DNA of 64,000 bases from Chinchilla lanigera (Eukaryota > Chordata > Mammalia > Rodentia > Chinchillidae). The stretch lies in NCBI RefSeq assembly GCF_000276665.1, contig NW_004955417.1, positions 20,898,263-20,962,262 of the forward strand, read 5' to 3'. This document shows positions 48,414 through 59,729 of the stretch, in pieces. The position numbers and the translations under genes are program-made. The notes beneath the pieces were generated by a model. It was not told where the DNA came from and ran no database searches. It was given only the letters and a program-made list of their open reading frames with translations. Numbering within the stretch: position 1 is the stretch's first letter; each line of letters begins with the position of its first letter.

Positions 48414-48801
48414 TGTTAGTTTTTCACTGCCTTGACAGAATTCCTGAGAAATTCCACTTAAAGGAGAAGCTTTTAGTTCCTGCTTTCTGCGGTCGAACTC
48501 TGCGGTCTCTTGCCCAGTACTGTTTCTGGAGTGAGAGCAAGGCAGAGTATTACGGTGTGAGACAGACAGTGTAACCAAGATGCTTGCCTCCTACTGGCTG
48601 ATGTGAAAGAGAGAGCTGGCCTTTCTAGTAAATCTCCTTCCTAGAAACACACGTTTGAATCCATAAATGGGTTGACCCATTGACGCGTACACAGCGCTCA
48701 AATCTAATCACCCCCAGAACATCCCACCTTGAACATCGCTGCATTGGGACCCTTCAACTAACTCATGAGCCTTTCGGAGACCATCAAGATCCAAAGCACT
48801 A
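48414..48801 (-). mobile_element. ERVL-MaLR LTR, antisense
   Basis: The plus strand shows tgttagtttttcactgccttgacagaattcctgagaaattccacttaaagg ... actcatgagcctttcggagaccatcaagatccaaagcac, the complement of a complete MaLR LTR. A second MaLR LTR in the same orientation follows 43 bases later. Confidence 0.8.
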
Positions 48802-48843
48802 AACTCATCATGTTCTTGCTGTGAAACAGGGACCACACAGGGT

Positions 48844-49144
48844 ACGTTAGTCACTCTCCCATCACTGGGACAAAACAACTGACGAGAGCAATCTAAAGGA
48901 GTAGAGGTTTACTTTGGCTGGGTTCAGTCCATGGGTGGTTCTCTCCAAAGCAGAGATGGCGTGGCAGAGGGGTGTAGAGGAGGGAAGACACTCAATCCAC
49001 AACATCCAGTAAGCAGAAGAGAGAAGTGAGGAGCTCAGGACAAGAATGCAGATGGATACACCACTGATGGAAAGTGCCCTCAGGAGCCAATCCTCTAACA
49101 AAAATGTGACACTTTGGGGAGACAATTCAGATCTAAGCCATAAC
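48844..49144 (-). mobile_element. ERVL-MaLR LTR, antisense, internally deleted
   Basis: 'cgttagtcactctcccatcactgggacaaaac...agaggtttactttggctgggttcagtccatggg' to 'gacaattcagatctaagccataaca'. At about 300 bases it is shorter than the ~370-base copies. The frame 48862-49170 is spurious. Confidence 0.8.
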
Positions 49145-49365
49145 ATGGTGGGGAAAATCTCCCATTCCACCTGGTGGTTAATTGAGGTGGACCAAAATTT
49201 ATTTCTTAATGGTAAGCTTAAATTTTAAAATTTAAACTATAATCAAAAGCAAGTGTAGCATACACCTAATTAAGACAGTATGAAGAGCACTGATTCATAC
49301 AGTTAAACCTATGCTTTACTCCTACTTGGGAGAAAGCACAATATAAATGCCCTCCAGGGATTATA
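49145..49365. other. Short unassigned stretch
   Basis: AT-rich, with nothing recognised. Confidence 0.45.
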
Positions 49366-49470
49366 CATACTGCTTCCTAGGTGGCGGTTTCCTCATCTGT
49401 GAAGAGTAGTATCTCTGTATGGATACTGTAACTTTGACAATAGCACACAGTATCACCTGCTGTTACTATA
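49366..49470 (+). mobile_element. Possible MIR fragment
   Basis: 'ggtttcctcatctgtgaagagtagtatctc' resembles the MIR segment cagtttcctcatctgtaaaatg. It is short and diverged. Confidence 0.35.
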
Positions 49471-51498
49471 GCAGCTGCTGAATGGTGCAGTAAGTGATAA
49501 AGTGGGTTAATATCATGGTCATGGATCCTCTTCCACACTTCATTTGTGTTAAGTAGATCTCTTCATTTGAGGCAAGGTTATGTACCAGTCCATACTGTTA
49601 GATCTAAGACTCATTCATATGAGGAAAAAAAATGTCACCAGGCTTTCCAAAATTGAAGAGGCTTACTAAAGTCAAATTATACCCAAAAGTCCAATTTCTC
49701 TCTTTGAAACATGGTTCCAAAATAGGACCCAAGCATTTTGTACCACTGTTAGTTAGATAACTCTAGTCAGTTGTTGTCCATGCTGTCGGGTACATCCATG
49801 TGTATGTATGCCTGCTGTGAATATATTAGAGTCGCTGATTCCCAGGCTGGCTGGTATCCACCTCCTATTGCATTGTTTCCTGCCCTTTCTTTACTAAATG
49901 TACTTTGGTGGGCATTTAACACAATTCATTCACATTTTTGCCTACTCCTACTACATCCATCTTCATCACCTGTCCACAAGTTCCTTATCATCAGTTTTCC
50001 AATCTTCAAGCCACCTTCCATTGATCGACTCTTCTCTATAATTCATGATTCCATACTGGCCCTCCACCCACCTCTTTGTTTACACACATGAGAATAGTTA
50101 CATGTTCTTCCTGAAACTCACTCTATTCGGATAAATTTTGCTCTCACTTTATGCAGAGAAAATCTGCATAAAAAACTCTGCAAATGAGACAGAGTAACGT
50201 AGCTGCAATTCAGGTCTTGACTGAATTGACACATCAAGCCTGCTCTTTCATGAGCCAACTATGAACTTTCTTCCTCCTTAAGCTCAAAGACAGACACTAG
50301 AAAAACTGTAAAGAATGCTATAAGACTCTGAACCTCCTGCTATGACCTCTGCTACTTGTTCTTATGATGGAATTATTACATCTATTTTGCACTTGTTGCT
50401 GAACTATATTACAATTTGATAGATTTTACACAACTACATTTATGATGAACAGTGTCAACTGCATGATTGCTTGTTGTTTTCACTAAGATACTCATCTTCC
50501 CTGAGAGCAGATAGCATATTAGAAGTGAGTTGTTCTTCAGAACCCTATGTTCATGAAACTGATGGCATGGGTTTGTCCAGAACTTCAAGGTCTTGCATTG
50601 TGATTCTTTCCCTAAGTCTTTCTGAAAACTCTACATGGCATCATTTCCTACTACATATACACCTAACTCTGTAGGGAGCACCAGGTCCTACCCACCAAGA
50701 AACTAAAATGCTTACTTGATGAAGCAACCCATCCTGTTTTGGGCTAATTCAAAATTAACAACATTTTCATGCAACAGGATATAGTTGGCAGCCCTATACT
50801 TCAGGGTGGACTATATCCTCTCCAGAACCCAAAGAGACTGACCAAGTGTTTTGATTTTTGTTTTGCAGTATAAAGTTCAAGTTAAAATAATTCATCTTTT
50901 GCATTGGTGAGGATGTTCTGACATGCTCCTAATCAGTAAACACTAAAACCTGAATAGATGTGCCTGACATCTCAATCTTCAAAGATTTAATCTATCACCA
51001 TCTGCGGAACATGTGCCTTACTAATGCTATACATTTCAGCGATGGTGATGACTCGCTTCAGTGTTCTGTAAGACATTAAAATGGTGTGGATGTTTCCAAT
51101 ACATAATTTTAAAGAGGGAAAGAGAATCAACATAACCAGAAGTAAAACACTTAATGATGTTGCTAATTATAGAAGAACACAAATTTTTTCTGATATTTTG
51201 AATGGCAGAGACAGAGTAGAATGTTTTTGTCAAATGCCATATATTCAATGCATATTTAGCACACCCTAGAAGGGAGATAAAAACACTGACCTCAGACAGG
51301 CAGCGATGTATTGAGTTTGAAGTAGCATACAATTATTCACTGGCATCCACTTGATTCCTCAGAAATCAGATTGGTCATTCAAAAATATTAGACTCAATAC
51401 CCCCAAAACTGTTTTATCTACAAATGTGATATCAGTCTCTGACAGTGGGAGTAATAGTTTTGAGAAGGTTCAAAAATTTCCCCACAATCTGGACTTTT
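49471..51498. other. Unassigned stretch
   Basis: About 2 kb without a confident feature. 49850-50100 is pyrimidine-rich and includes a 106-codon chance frame (49771-50091). It could be an L2 remnant, but no diagnostic end was found. Confidence 0.4.
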
Positions 51499-51513
51499 GA
51501 AATCTAGGTTTCC

Positions 51514-51616
51514 GGGGCTGGGGATTTAGCTCAGCTGCAAAAGCACCTGCCTGGCAAGCGCAAGGTCATGAGTTCAGTTCCTGGTACCGGAGAAAAACCA
51601 AAAAAAAAAAAAAAAA
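51514..51616 (+). mobile_element. ID SINE, young, with perfect 15-bp TSD
   Basis: The body at 51514-51589 is ggggctggggatttagctcagctgc...catgagttcagttcctggtaccgg, with a long A-tail. Perfect duplications gaaatctaggtttcc lie at 51499-51513 and 51617-51631. The B-box variant gttcagttcctgg is shared with the copy at 22930. Confidence 0.95.
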
Positions 51617-51631
51617 GAAATCTAGGTTTCC

Positions 51632-51956
51632 AAGAACTTCTAGAATTTGGCAGATTAGATCTTCTTAAGTTGTATGTTGAGTTTCATTTTTTAAGTTTCA
51701 GACATTATTACATTTAAGCCCTAGGCTTTAGTGCTCATTTTCTCTACTATCCCTGTATCTATAATGAGTGTTTTTTGTATTATGGCAAAGAGAGTTTCAG
51801 GACATCACAGCCAGAATTCAGTCTCCTGTTACTCCTATTAGCCATTTATTATGTATTTATTAAAGATATTTTGCGATAGTAAGTAAATTCCAGAGTCTTC
51901 ATAGCTATTATTGCATATGTATATATATAAAACTATTTTTGCTTCAATGTTAAATT
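51632..51956. other. Unassigned AT-rich stretch
   Basis: Nothing recognised; a short (TA)n run lies near 51920. Confidence 0.45.
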
Positions 51957-52200
51957 TTTGAGAAAGGGTCTCACTAAGTCACTAAGTTTCTCAGGCCGGG
52001 TTCAAACACCACTATTCTCCTGTCTCAGATTCCCAGAATACCCTGGGATTACGGGTGTGAGCCACCATATTTTTTTATTTTTGCTTCTAAAACAGGGCCT
52101 CACTATGTTGCTGAAGTTTCCCTTGAATTCCCAGATTCACATGATCCTTCCGCCTCGGCCTCCTGAGTGTTGGGACTACAGGCACATTCAAGTGTGTCCA
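51957..52200 (-). mobile_element. Two B1-like monomers in tandem, antisense (Alu-like dimer)
   Basis: On the plus strand 51957-52068 reads tgagaaagggtctcactaag...ccctgggattacgggtgtgagccaccat. 52083-52200 reads aacagggcctcactatgttgctgaag...cctcggcctcctgagtgttgggactacaggc. Both are complements of 7SL-derived monomers in the same direction, joined by an A-rich linker (T-rich on plus, 52068-52082). It may be two separate insertions, one into the tail of the other, or an old dimeric element. Confidence 0.75.
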
Positions 52201-52559
52201 GTTTGAAATTATTAATACAACATACATATTAGTGTAATTACTATGGGAAAGCATTCCAGTCCCTCATTAGTAAGATGTATTGCAATTAGAGTCTCAGGTA
52301 ATGTCTTCATTTTACTAATTATTAGTGATGGATACCTCATTTCATCTGGACAGTCTCATAGCTGCAAAATCTCCTTTTGTCTTCTGTTTTCTAAAACCAT
52401 GTTTATTATTAACTCCTGCAGCAATGAATCTCCAGAAGCAAACTCTGAGATACATTTTAGGTTGGAAAATACTAACTTGAGACAACTCCAAAAGCAAGTA
52501 GGATTACAAAGAAGGAAGTCATATTGTAATATAGATACTAGAAACATCATGTGTTTGGA
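52201..52559. other. Unassigned stretch
   Basis: It may include the diverged start of the MaLR LTR that follows. The 124-codon frame 52243-52617 has no recognised similarity. Confidence 0.35.
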
Positions 52560-52876
52560 AGGCCATTGTGCTGTCGGGGCTCATCGGAATGGATTCTTCC
52601 AGCCACAAGTTCATTAGCAGAATGTGCCATTAGAAGCTTGGGTCTGGTAGCAGGTGGATGACTGGGAGATTTAGCTACAAGGTTGTGTTCTTATTGCCAG
52701 CAACTCCCTTTTTCTATTTTCCAGGTGCCATGGAACACCTTTTCCTCCATCGTGGCCCTCTATCCTCCTGTTTCTTCTCTGTCCAACCAGCACAACTGGA
52801 CTGAAAGTATGAACCAAAATTAATTTCTCCTTTAAGCTATAGGTTTTATCACAGAAATGGGAAAGTAACTAAGACA
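52560..52876 (+). mobile_element. ERVL-MaLR 5' LTR
   Basis: 'ccaggtgccatggaacaccttttcc', 'gcacaactggactgaaagtatgaacc', 'aattaatttctcctttaagc' and the end 'ttatcacagaaatgggaaagtaactaagaca' mark a MaLR LTR 3' half. The start is diverged and uncertain. It is followed directly by an internal region, so it is a 5' LTR rather than a solo LTR. Confidence 0.75.
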
Positions 52877-53929
52877 GATTTGGGTATCAGAAAAAGTGAT
52901 GATTCCTACAACTATACATGATCCTATGGTTTGGAAGTTTTTGGAACTAATTTGTAGGAGGAATATGAAAAGGTTTGTAGATGTGGGTTAGAGAAGTCTG
53001 AGATTGCTGTAAAGAGAACTTGGTAAGAGATTCTGGTCAGAGGTGAGAACAGAGTTCTGATAGGAATGAAGACACTAATGGTCAGATTCAGAAGGTTTCT
53101 ATTAGGAATAAATACTCCATTGGCAGGTATACTAGAAGTTATGTGATTTACATAATGGAAAAAAAAGGTATTTTTTTTACAATGTTTTAAGACTTCGCAT
53201 GAGATTAAGATTAAGGATGATGGATAAATTTTTCTGGCAGAGGAAATTTCAAAGCACCTCAACATTTAGGCTGTGGCATGAGTACCTCTGGATACTTTCA
53301 ATCCTAGCTACCATGAGTACCAAAAGGAAATAGATGTAAAGACTTTTCAATATTACCAGAGAGGAAGTACCTGCAAAGCTGGGGTCATTGAGATGATGAT
53401 TGCTGAAAATATTAGCATTAAAATAAGACATGTATGTTACATCAGCATAGTAAGAGAGATAACTTGAAGGTATCTAAGGAATCAGGAACACCTCACCCTT
53501 CACAGCTCCTGGGAAAAAAATTGTAAAGTTTTCCTTTAAGAAGGGACACCTGGGCTCCCTGCTCCAGAAGGATCACCTAAGAAATTTGCTCCATGGGATT
53601 TATTTCACAGTGCTCAGCCATTCAATTACTCAAAGGGCTCTTTAGCCACATTGCAAGAGGGCCTGGCTATTGCTTGAGCTGTTGGTATACCTTGGTGTCA
53701 TCCACCTAGTATTTCTTTTCCAGACATCAGAATGCAAGCTTGTTGAGTCATGGAAGTTTCTACCCATATTTCAGAAGGCCAGGAAAGCAGGAAGTTTGCT
53801 CCTAACAGTAATAAATGAAGCTGTGAGAATTAAACCAAAAGTACAGTGGCAACCCCAGCTAGTTGGAGAGGCCAGGAACATAGAATATCTGCTTATAAAG
53901 GCTGCAATCAATGAACAGAGCCACTCAAA
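52877..53929 (+). mobile_element. MaLR internal region
   Basis: It opens with gatttgggtatcagaaaaagtg (52877-52898), a decayed version of the tRNA-primer binding site expected right after an ERVL/MaLR 5' LTR. The 'aacttggtaagagattctggtcagaggtgagaacag' and 'ttctggcagaggaaatttcaaagcacctcaacattt' segments follow the known MaLR internal order. 'cccatatttcagaaggccaggaaagcaggaagtttgc' comes later. No pol is present, as usual for MaLR, and all frames are broken. Confidence 0.7.
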
Positions 53930-54170
53930 GAAAAAGGCCACTGATTCTATATTTGATCCTCCTGCCCCTATCTCTCTGACCTACTTCCCCTGTTCTGTTT
54001 TCTGGCCAGCATGAATTAAGCACCTGTGGTTCACCACAACCTCCTAACGTGATGTTTTTGCCTTGGAGGCTGCTGGCCAGAGCTGAATTCCCCATAACTG
54101 CAAACTTCATAGAATTTCTCCTTTAAATTGTGTCAGAATTCATGTCTCAGGAAGAAGACAGATGACTTTT
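53930..54170 (+). mobile_element. Probable decayed MaLR 3' LTR
   Basis: 'gttctgttttctggccagcatgaatt...ggttcaccacaacctcctaacgtgatgtttttgcc' and 'cataactgcaaacttcatagaatttctcctttaaattgtgtcagaattcatgtctcagg' resemble the middle and end of a MaLR LTR. It is positioned where the 3' LTR of the element starting at 52560 would be. Confidence 0.45.
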
Positions 54171-54894
54171 ACATAATATACACAATTGTTGATTAATTAG
54201 TTTTACTGTATTTGACCTGAATATTTCAGAGGCCAGGAGGATTTCATTTCCAGAAGTTGCATATGTAGCAGTCCTTTGCTTAGAATTGTTTCATGGTTTA
54301 TCTAATCTCACAGCTGTACAATGGAAAGATGAACTAAAGCTACATTGTGTGAATCTGGCCAATTTAACCAAGCCTGGAGCAGGACATCTAGAATTCCACA
54401 ACCATATCACATATATTCAGAAATGTAGAACTTGTTTCTTACTGTATTATTTTGCAAGCCTGGCAGTAGTTAATCTATGAAGACTATTCTCACCATCCTG
54501 AGATGTGCATATCATATATTCATGGAACAAGCACTTATTATGTGTCCATTAAAGAAGTGGTTTTGGAATCACTGAAATGTCTAAGAGAAAGCCTTTCCAC
54601 AAATAAAATCCTTCTTCCCTCATGTGAGCACTAGTATTACAATATAGCAGAATATCTAATGTTGTTTTTAATTAGACTTCCCCAAAGCAGATTAACTTAC
54701 TTTGACAAATGAAGATTTCAAATCAAATATATTTTTGTTTCAGTTTTATGGAAATTAAAACAACTTTATTAGTAAAATACACAAAACTTTTAGAACAAAT
54801 GAAGACTGTAGTTGGCTGTTTTTAATTTTTACAACACTGAATAACAAGTTTATACTTCATATTGTAAGTGAATTTTATAAAAAGTCCATATATG
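54171..54894. other. Unassigned AT-rich stretch
   Basis: Nothing recognised. Confidence 0.45.
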
Positions 54895-55037
54895 TAAATT
54901 TCTCTGTTTCTCTCTCTCGCTCTCTGTCTTCTCTCTTTCTCTGTCTTTCTGTCTCTTTTTTATATATAATGGAGATATAGACAGATAGATATAGATATAA
55001 AGAGAGAGATATAAATATATAGATTGATGTAGATATA
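54895..55037. repeat. Compound (CT)n / (GATA)n-like simple repeat
   Basis: A pyrimidine-rich ctctctctcgctctctg run is followed by interrupted agatagatatagat / agagagagat units. It ends immediately at the start of an MLT2-like LTR. The frames 54850-55210 on the minus strand are translations of this repeat. Confidence 0.85.
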
Positions 55038-55465
55038 TAACCATTGTGTTTTGTCAATTTGATCGAGCAAAATTGCTTAGCAGGCCCACAAACTGAGAGG
55101 GAAAGACAACAGGTTTGTAGCCTGGATAGAATGAAGAAAAGAGAAAAAGAAGGTGCTGTGGTATTTTGAAGAGTTCCCCACTTCTGGAGTAAGCGCATCC
55201 TTGTTTCCATGGTCTCTGGACATCAATCTCTTGGTCTCCAGTTCCTCAGCTTCCAGTGCGGACTGACACTGATAACCTCAGTGACTTCTAGGCCTCCGAG
55301 CTGGGATGGGCGCTGAATCACTGATCCCTTGGAATCTTCTTGGCTACACAGTAACTGGGGTTTCTGGATCTTCAGGGCACAGATGGCTTCTGTAAACTCT
55401 TCTCCTGATGATGCTCTAAGCCTGTTTGACAAATCTCCCTACATAACTGTGTGTGTGTGTGTGTG

Positions 55466-55498
<33 letters not shown>

Positions 55499-55535
55499 CC
55501 TTACTGGTTCAGTTTCTCTAGAGAACCATAATGCA
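55038..55535 (+). mobile_element. MLT2-like ERVL LTR with embedded microsatellite
   Basis: The start 'aaccattgtgttttgtcaatttgatcgagc', 'ctcttctcctgatgatgc', and the end 'actggttcagtttctctagagaaccataatgcata' fit the MLT2 plan (compare 13797-14352, which ends ggtcctgtttctctgaaaaac). The TG/TA/T tract at 55449-55498 sits where MLT2 LTRs normally carry a CA/TA-rich tract near the 3' end. Confidence 0.65.
55449..55498. repeat. (TG)n(TA)n(T)n compound microsatellite
   Basis: gtgtgtgtgtgtgtgtgt, then tatatatatatata, then a long T-run, inside the MLT2-like LTR. Confidence 0.97.
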
Positions 55536-56477
55536 TATCTGTTTAGCATTGATTTGTAGGCATTGTTTATTTGTTGGTTCTTATTTGTTTAGTTTTTACC
55601 TCGAAGAAAATTGTCTCTAGATTTGCTAATTTACTGATTTATATAGTCATGAGTTTCATTCTCTGATTTTTCTCTTAAGGATTATATCTACCAATCATTC
55701 AAGAAGCCTCTCTCTGAATAAATTACTGTACATTTATAGTACATATTCAGGTAGATACTATTTTGACCTTATAGAGACAAAGGGACAGACGGTTTTTCGT
55801 ATACATTGGCTTCTTGGCTAGCCTCTTTCTATAAGTTTGATTACTAGTGTTATATTTAGTTTCTCTATAGTTGAAAATATGCTTTCTTAAATTTAAAAAC
55901 GCTGCTAGCCTCAATGTTATTACACTTCGTTATTCACATTTGCATTTCTTAACCTGCACTTTATGCCAACCAGTTTCTATCTCCCACATCTTACGTAATG
56001 CCACAACCTACCTTTTCCCATCTCTCCCTTCCCGCTTTCCACTTCCTTTACAATGCTTTGAATTTCTCTCTGATCGCTCTGCACACGTCTGAGAACCTTA
56101 CAACAGTATACGTAGTACTTCTCTCTGCATTCTATTTTTGTACTACTATTTTTACATCTCTTCTATATACCTTTAAAATTCCCACTTCAAAATACTTTTC
56201 ATTTTAAAAAGCTAAGTTTGTTCAAAAATTTTCATAACATTATTGTCATAGTCACACCTTTATGTTTCAATTCAAATGCCCTTTCCTTATCTATGCATTT
56301 CTAGTGAGCATCGTTTCTGGTTCCCTGGAAAAGCACTTTCATCATTTCCTATATTTCTGTGGTGATGCTGATAAATTTTCAATTTATTTGTCTAAAAAGT
56401 TCTCATTTTTTCATTTTAAAATTTCAGTTAACAATTTTTTCCCATTGGCATTGTGTTGCTGTATAGTCAGTTTCTGT
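55536..56477. other. Unassigned AT-rich stretch
   Basis: No gene or repeat recognised. Several 60-75 codon frames are chance. Confidence 0.45.
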
Positions 56478-56880
56478 CTAGGGTGACAGGCCCCGAGAAC
56501 GAGGTGCCTGCAGATGAAAAGAAAAACAAGAGAGGCACAGTTGTGGGATCAGGGGGCTTCAAACTCTTGGACTGAGGCCCTATTACCATTTTCCATAACC
56601 TTTTATTGAGAAAGAACAAAAGCAGCAACAGGGCAAATGGGAGGAATAATGAACAGGATTAGCGAGGACAATACAACTTAATTATCACAGGAATGAGACT
56701 TGACTTAGTTAGCCATCATGTTTGGCATATCTCAGCAAAGATCTAGCCTTGTCCCAGGGGCTTTCCACAGGGACACAGGTCCTGCTCTCATTTCCTTTTA
56801 CAATAATGCTTGTGCTAGACTTCCTCCAGAATCAATCACATGGCTTGGCCAGGCCCAAAATCTCAAAAGGTAATACATTA
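56478..56880 (-). mobile_element. Candidate solo retroviral LTR, antisense
   Basis: Read on the minus strand this has a U3-like part ('gccatgtgattgattctggagg...'), then 'tctcaataaaaggttatgg' as poly-A signal (plus ~56604-56618). A C/T-rich U5 follows, with 'ggcacctcgttctcggggcctgtcaccc'. The plan fits an ERV class I or II LTR. It is GC-richer than its flanks. No internal region or clear TSD was seen. Confidence 0.55.
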
Positions 56881-58524
56881 AAAGATAAATGAAAGAATGT
56901 CCTCCACAGCATTGGAAAGACGGTCTGTTATTTTGTTCTAGTATCCAGTTCTATATTCAGAAGTCTGTCTTCAATTTCATTCTCTTTTCCCTATGATCTA
57001 TTTTCAGATTTTTTTTTTCAGCAATTTGTATATGATTTTGTGATTTGGGGAAGTTTGTTTCTCTTTTTATTTCCATATTTTAAAAATATATTCTTAATGC
57101 TATTCATTTGAATCTATTTGTGCCTCTGTAGTGTATCTTGTTTACACTCTAATTCAGGATTTTACAAAAGTCAGTAAGTTAATTTATTTCCTCTAATAAA
57201 TGCATGGTTAGATTAACCAATAAGAGAAACATTACATCTGCTGATGCAAAAAATAAGCACTAGTTTAATATTTATGATTATTATACCATAGAACAAAGGA
57301 AAATGTGTTAAACTTGATAAAAGTGTTTGATGAAAATATAATGCAAATAATACAGTTATATGAAGGAAGTGCTTTTAATTTCAAGTATTCCCATGGTATC
57401 TTTTTATCACTGTGCTATATAGATGTACACATGATCTAAATAAAATAAACATCACCCTAAGAATTGAAATGGAAATTATAAAGATGTCAGGTCTTCAGTT
57501 ACATGTACCCTTTGCACAATCTAGAAATCAGCAAATAAAATCTTATTAGAGTACATTAAGAAGGAAACTTAGAGTGGAAGGAAGAAGTAAACAAATGATG
57601 AGAAACATGAGGGAAGAGAAAAAAGGAGGGAAAGAAAGATGGAGGAAGGATTCCCTACTTGAATAAGCAAGGATAATATACAGTAAAGTGAGGAACTTTG
57701 ATAATGATAATTAATTGCAATGATACTTTGATAATGATAATGATAATTGGCCATTGATCACACACACTATCTAAACTAAGGGGATTAAACCAAAGATATA
57801 TTTTTGTGCTATCTCATTTAATGTATTGTTCAAGTCATCTCAATTTCTGTGACCTTAGCTTATTATTTATTAATATCTGAATGATACTAACATCTCACAC
57901 TTATACCTGGTGGCTACAGACTTAAGTGCCCAAAGAATACACTCCATAATGACTTCTACCACCTCTTTAGCAGAAACTAAGGATCATAGTTTTAGATTTC
58001 CCTGTGCTTAATAAAAGATGCATTATTGAAGGGTCCTCCATCACCCGAGTTTTTCCTAAAATGCATTTAAGTCAGGTGATAAATAGATACCTAAATAAGG
58101 GATATAATTATATTACACTCTAATGAAGCTTTGAGCTGTGGCTTAATATCAAATCTTCAGATGCTGGAGCTTGACTGACCTATAAATATACTCAAATGCA
58201 TTGGCTAAATTAAGAAATGTTTTTGCTGTTACTAGTCCTATAAAGCAATATCTAGTTAACTCAAATAAACAGTTAACTAATGTAAAAAAAGGAGCAAATA
58301 GCTGAGTCTGAATAGTATACTCAAAGCATTAAACTGTCTCAAGAAGCCTTTAACCATGTGATAGCTAAGTGATCTTGGTTTTGTATTTTTCATTTTACTG
58401 ATATTGATAGCTTACTGTTTTTCAACACTTATGGATGAACTAGATTGTGAGTGATACACTTCAGGTAACTGTAGTTCCAAACTACAGAGTACATACTTCA
58501 GAGGAATCCAATATTATTTTCTGT
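56881..58524. other. Unassigned AT-rich stretch
   Basis: No gene or confident repeat. A short interrupted gataatgataat repeat lies at 57700-57748. Confidence 0.45.
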
Positions 58525-59725
58525 TCAGGAAGAAGGAACACACTCATTTTATGTAAAATAGACTTGAAAATAACTGAAAGCACAAAATCATAGGCATTAT
58601 ACCACCTGACTTCAAAATATACTACAAAGCTATACTAGCTAAATCAGCATGGGATTGGTATAAAAACAAGTAGCAGAGTAGCCTGGAATGGAGAAGCTAG
58701 AAGAAAACCCATGTATCTTCAAACAAAGATGCTAAGAAGAAGAGTAGGAGAAAGGACAGTCTTCTCAATAAATTATACTGAGAAACCTGTATACCTAATG
58801 CAGAAAAAATATATTAGAACCCTATCTATTATAAGTTACTAAAAAGGATTGATAGTTTAAATATAAGACCTGAAACTAGGATGTTAGTAGAAGAAAACAT
58901 GTGGTAAAAGTTTTATGACACTGCGATGAGGAAGGATTTTTTGGAAAAGACTCTAAAAGTACAGGAAATACAAGCCAAAATAGAAAAAAAACGGTACTAT
59001 AGCAAACTAAAATTGAGCTACTCAAACCTCACAAGCACAGAAAAGAAAATCTTAAATGGGCAAATAGAGTTATAATTCTTCTACAATATCAATAGAATGG
59101 GAGAAAATATTTTCAAATTGTACACCTGACGAGACTAGAAATGAGAATATATAAAGATGTCAAACAACTCAAAACTCAAAATCAGAAACAAAAACCAAAG
59201 ATAGATATTTCACTCAAGCCAATTATTCCCTTTCTATGTATCTTTCTGAAAGAGACTTTTTATCATGCAATATTTGAACACCCATGTTTACAGCAGCTAA
59301 ACTCATAACAGCTAAACTTTGAAGGAAGCTTATATGTCCACAACAGGTGAATGATAAAGAAAATGTTGTACAGTATTTATACACAATGGAGTAGTACTCT
59401 ATCATAAAGATTGACAAATGTGAGTCATTTGTAGGAAAATTGATGAGCCTTGAGATTTAATGTTAAGTGAAAGAAGCCAAATTCACATGCTTAATTATCA
59501 CATGGTTTCTCTTATATGAGAAACTCAAAATAAATGACAAATAAGAAGAAATAGGGTGATAGACTTTTGCAAATAAAACAAGTGGACAAAGAGATGGAAG
59601 GAAGGAAGAGGAGGCGAAGGGGACGCAAAGTGATCTCAGACATTTCATGTACATGTACCTAGTCCCCATAAAGAATGTACTCATTATGAACTGCAAACAT
59701 AAATCAATGATAATTTAGAAATTAA
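58525..59725 (+). mobile_element. LINE-1 3' end (ORF2 tail and 3' UTR)
   Basis: 'cattataccacctgacttcaaaatatactacaaagctatac' (58597-58637), '...gtagaagaaaacatgtggtaaaag', 'acaatggagtagtactctatcat' (59384-59407) and 'gttaagtgaaagaagccaaattc' follow L1 ORF2/3' UTR order. A G-rich tract lies at about 59590-59625 (gaaggaaggaagaggagg). All frames are interrupted. Confidence 0.82.
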
Positions 59726-59729
59726 CAAA

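Noticed and set aside
53670..54014. 114-codon plus-strand open frame
   Set aside because: It spans the MaLR internal region and probable 3' LTR.
54850..55210. Minus-strand frames with KKRQKDREREKTESEREK-like charged text
   Set aside because: Translation of the CT/GA-rich simple repeat.
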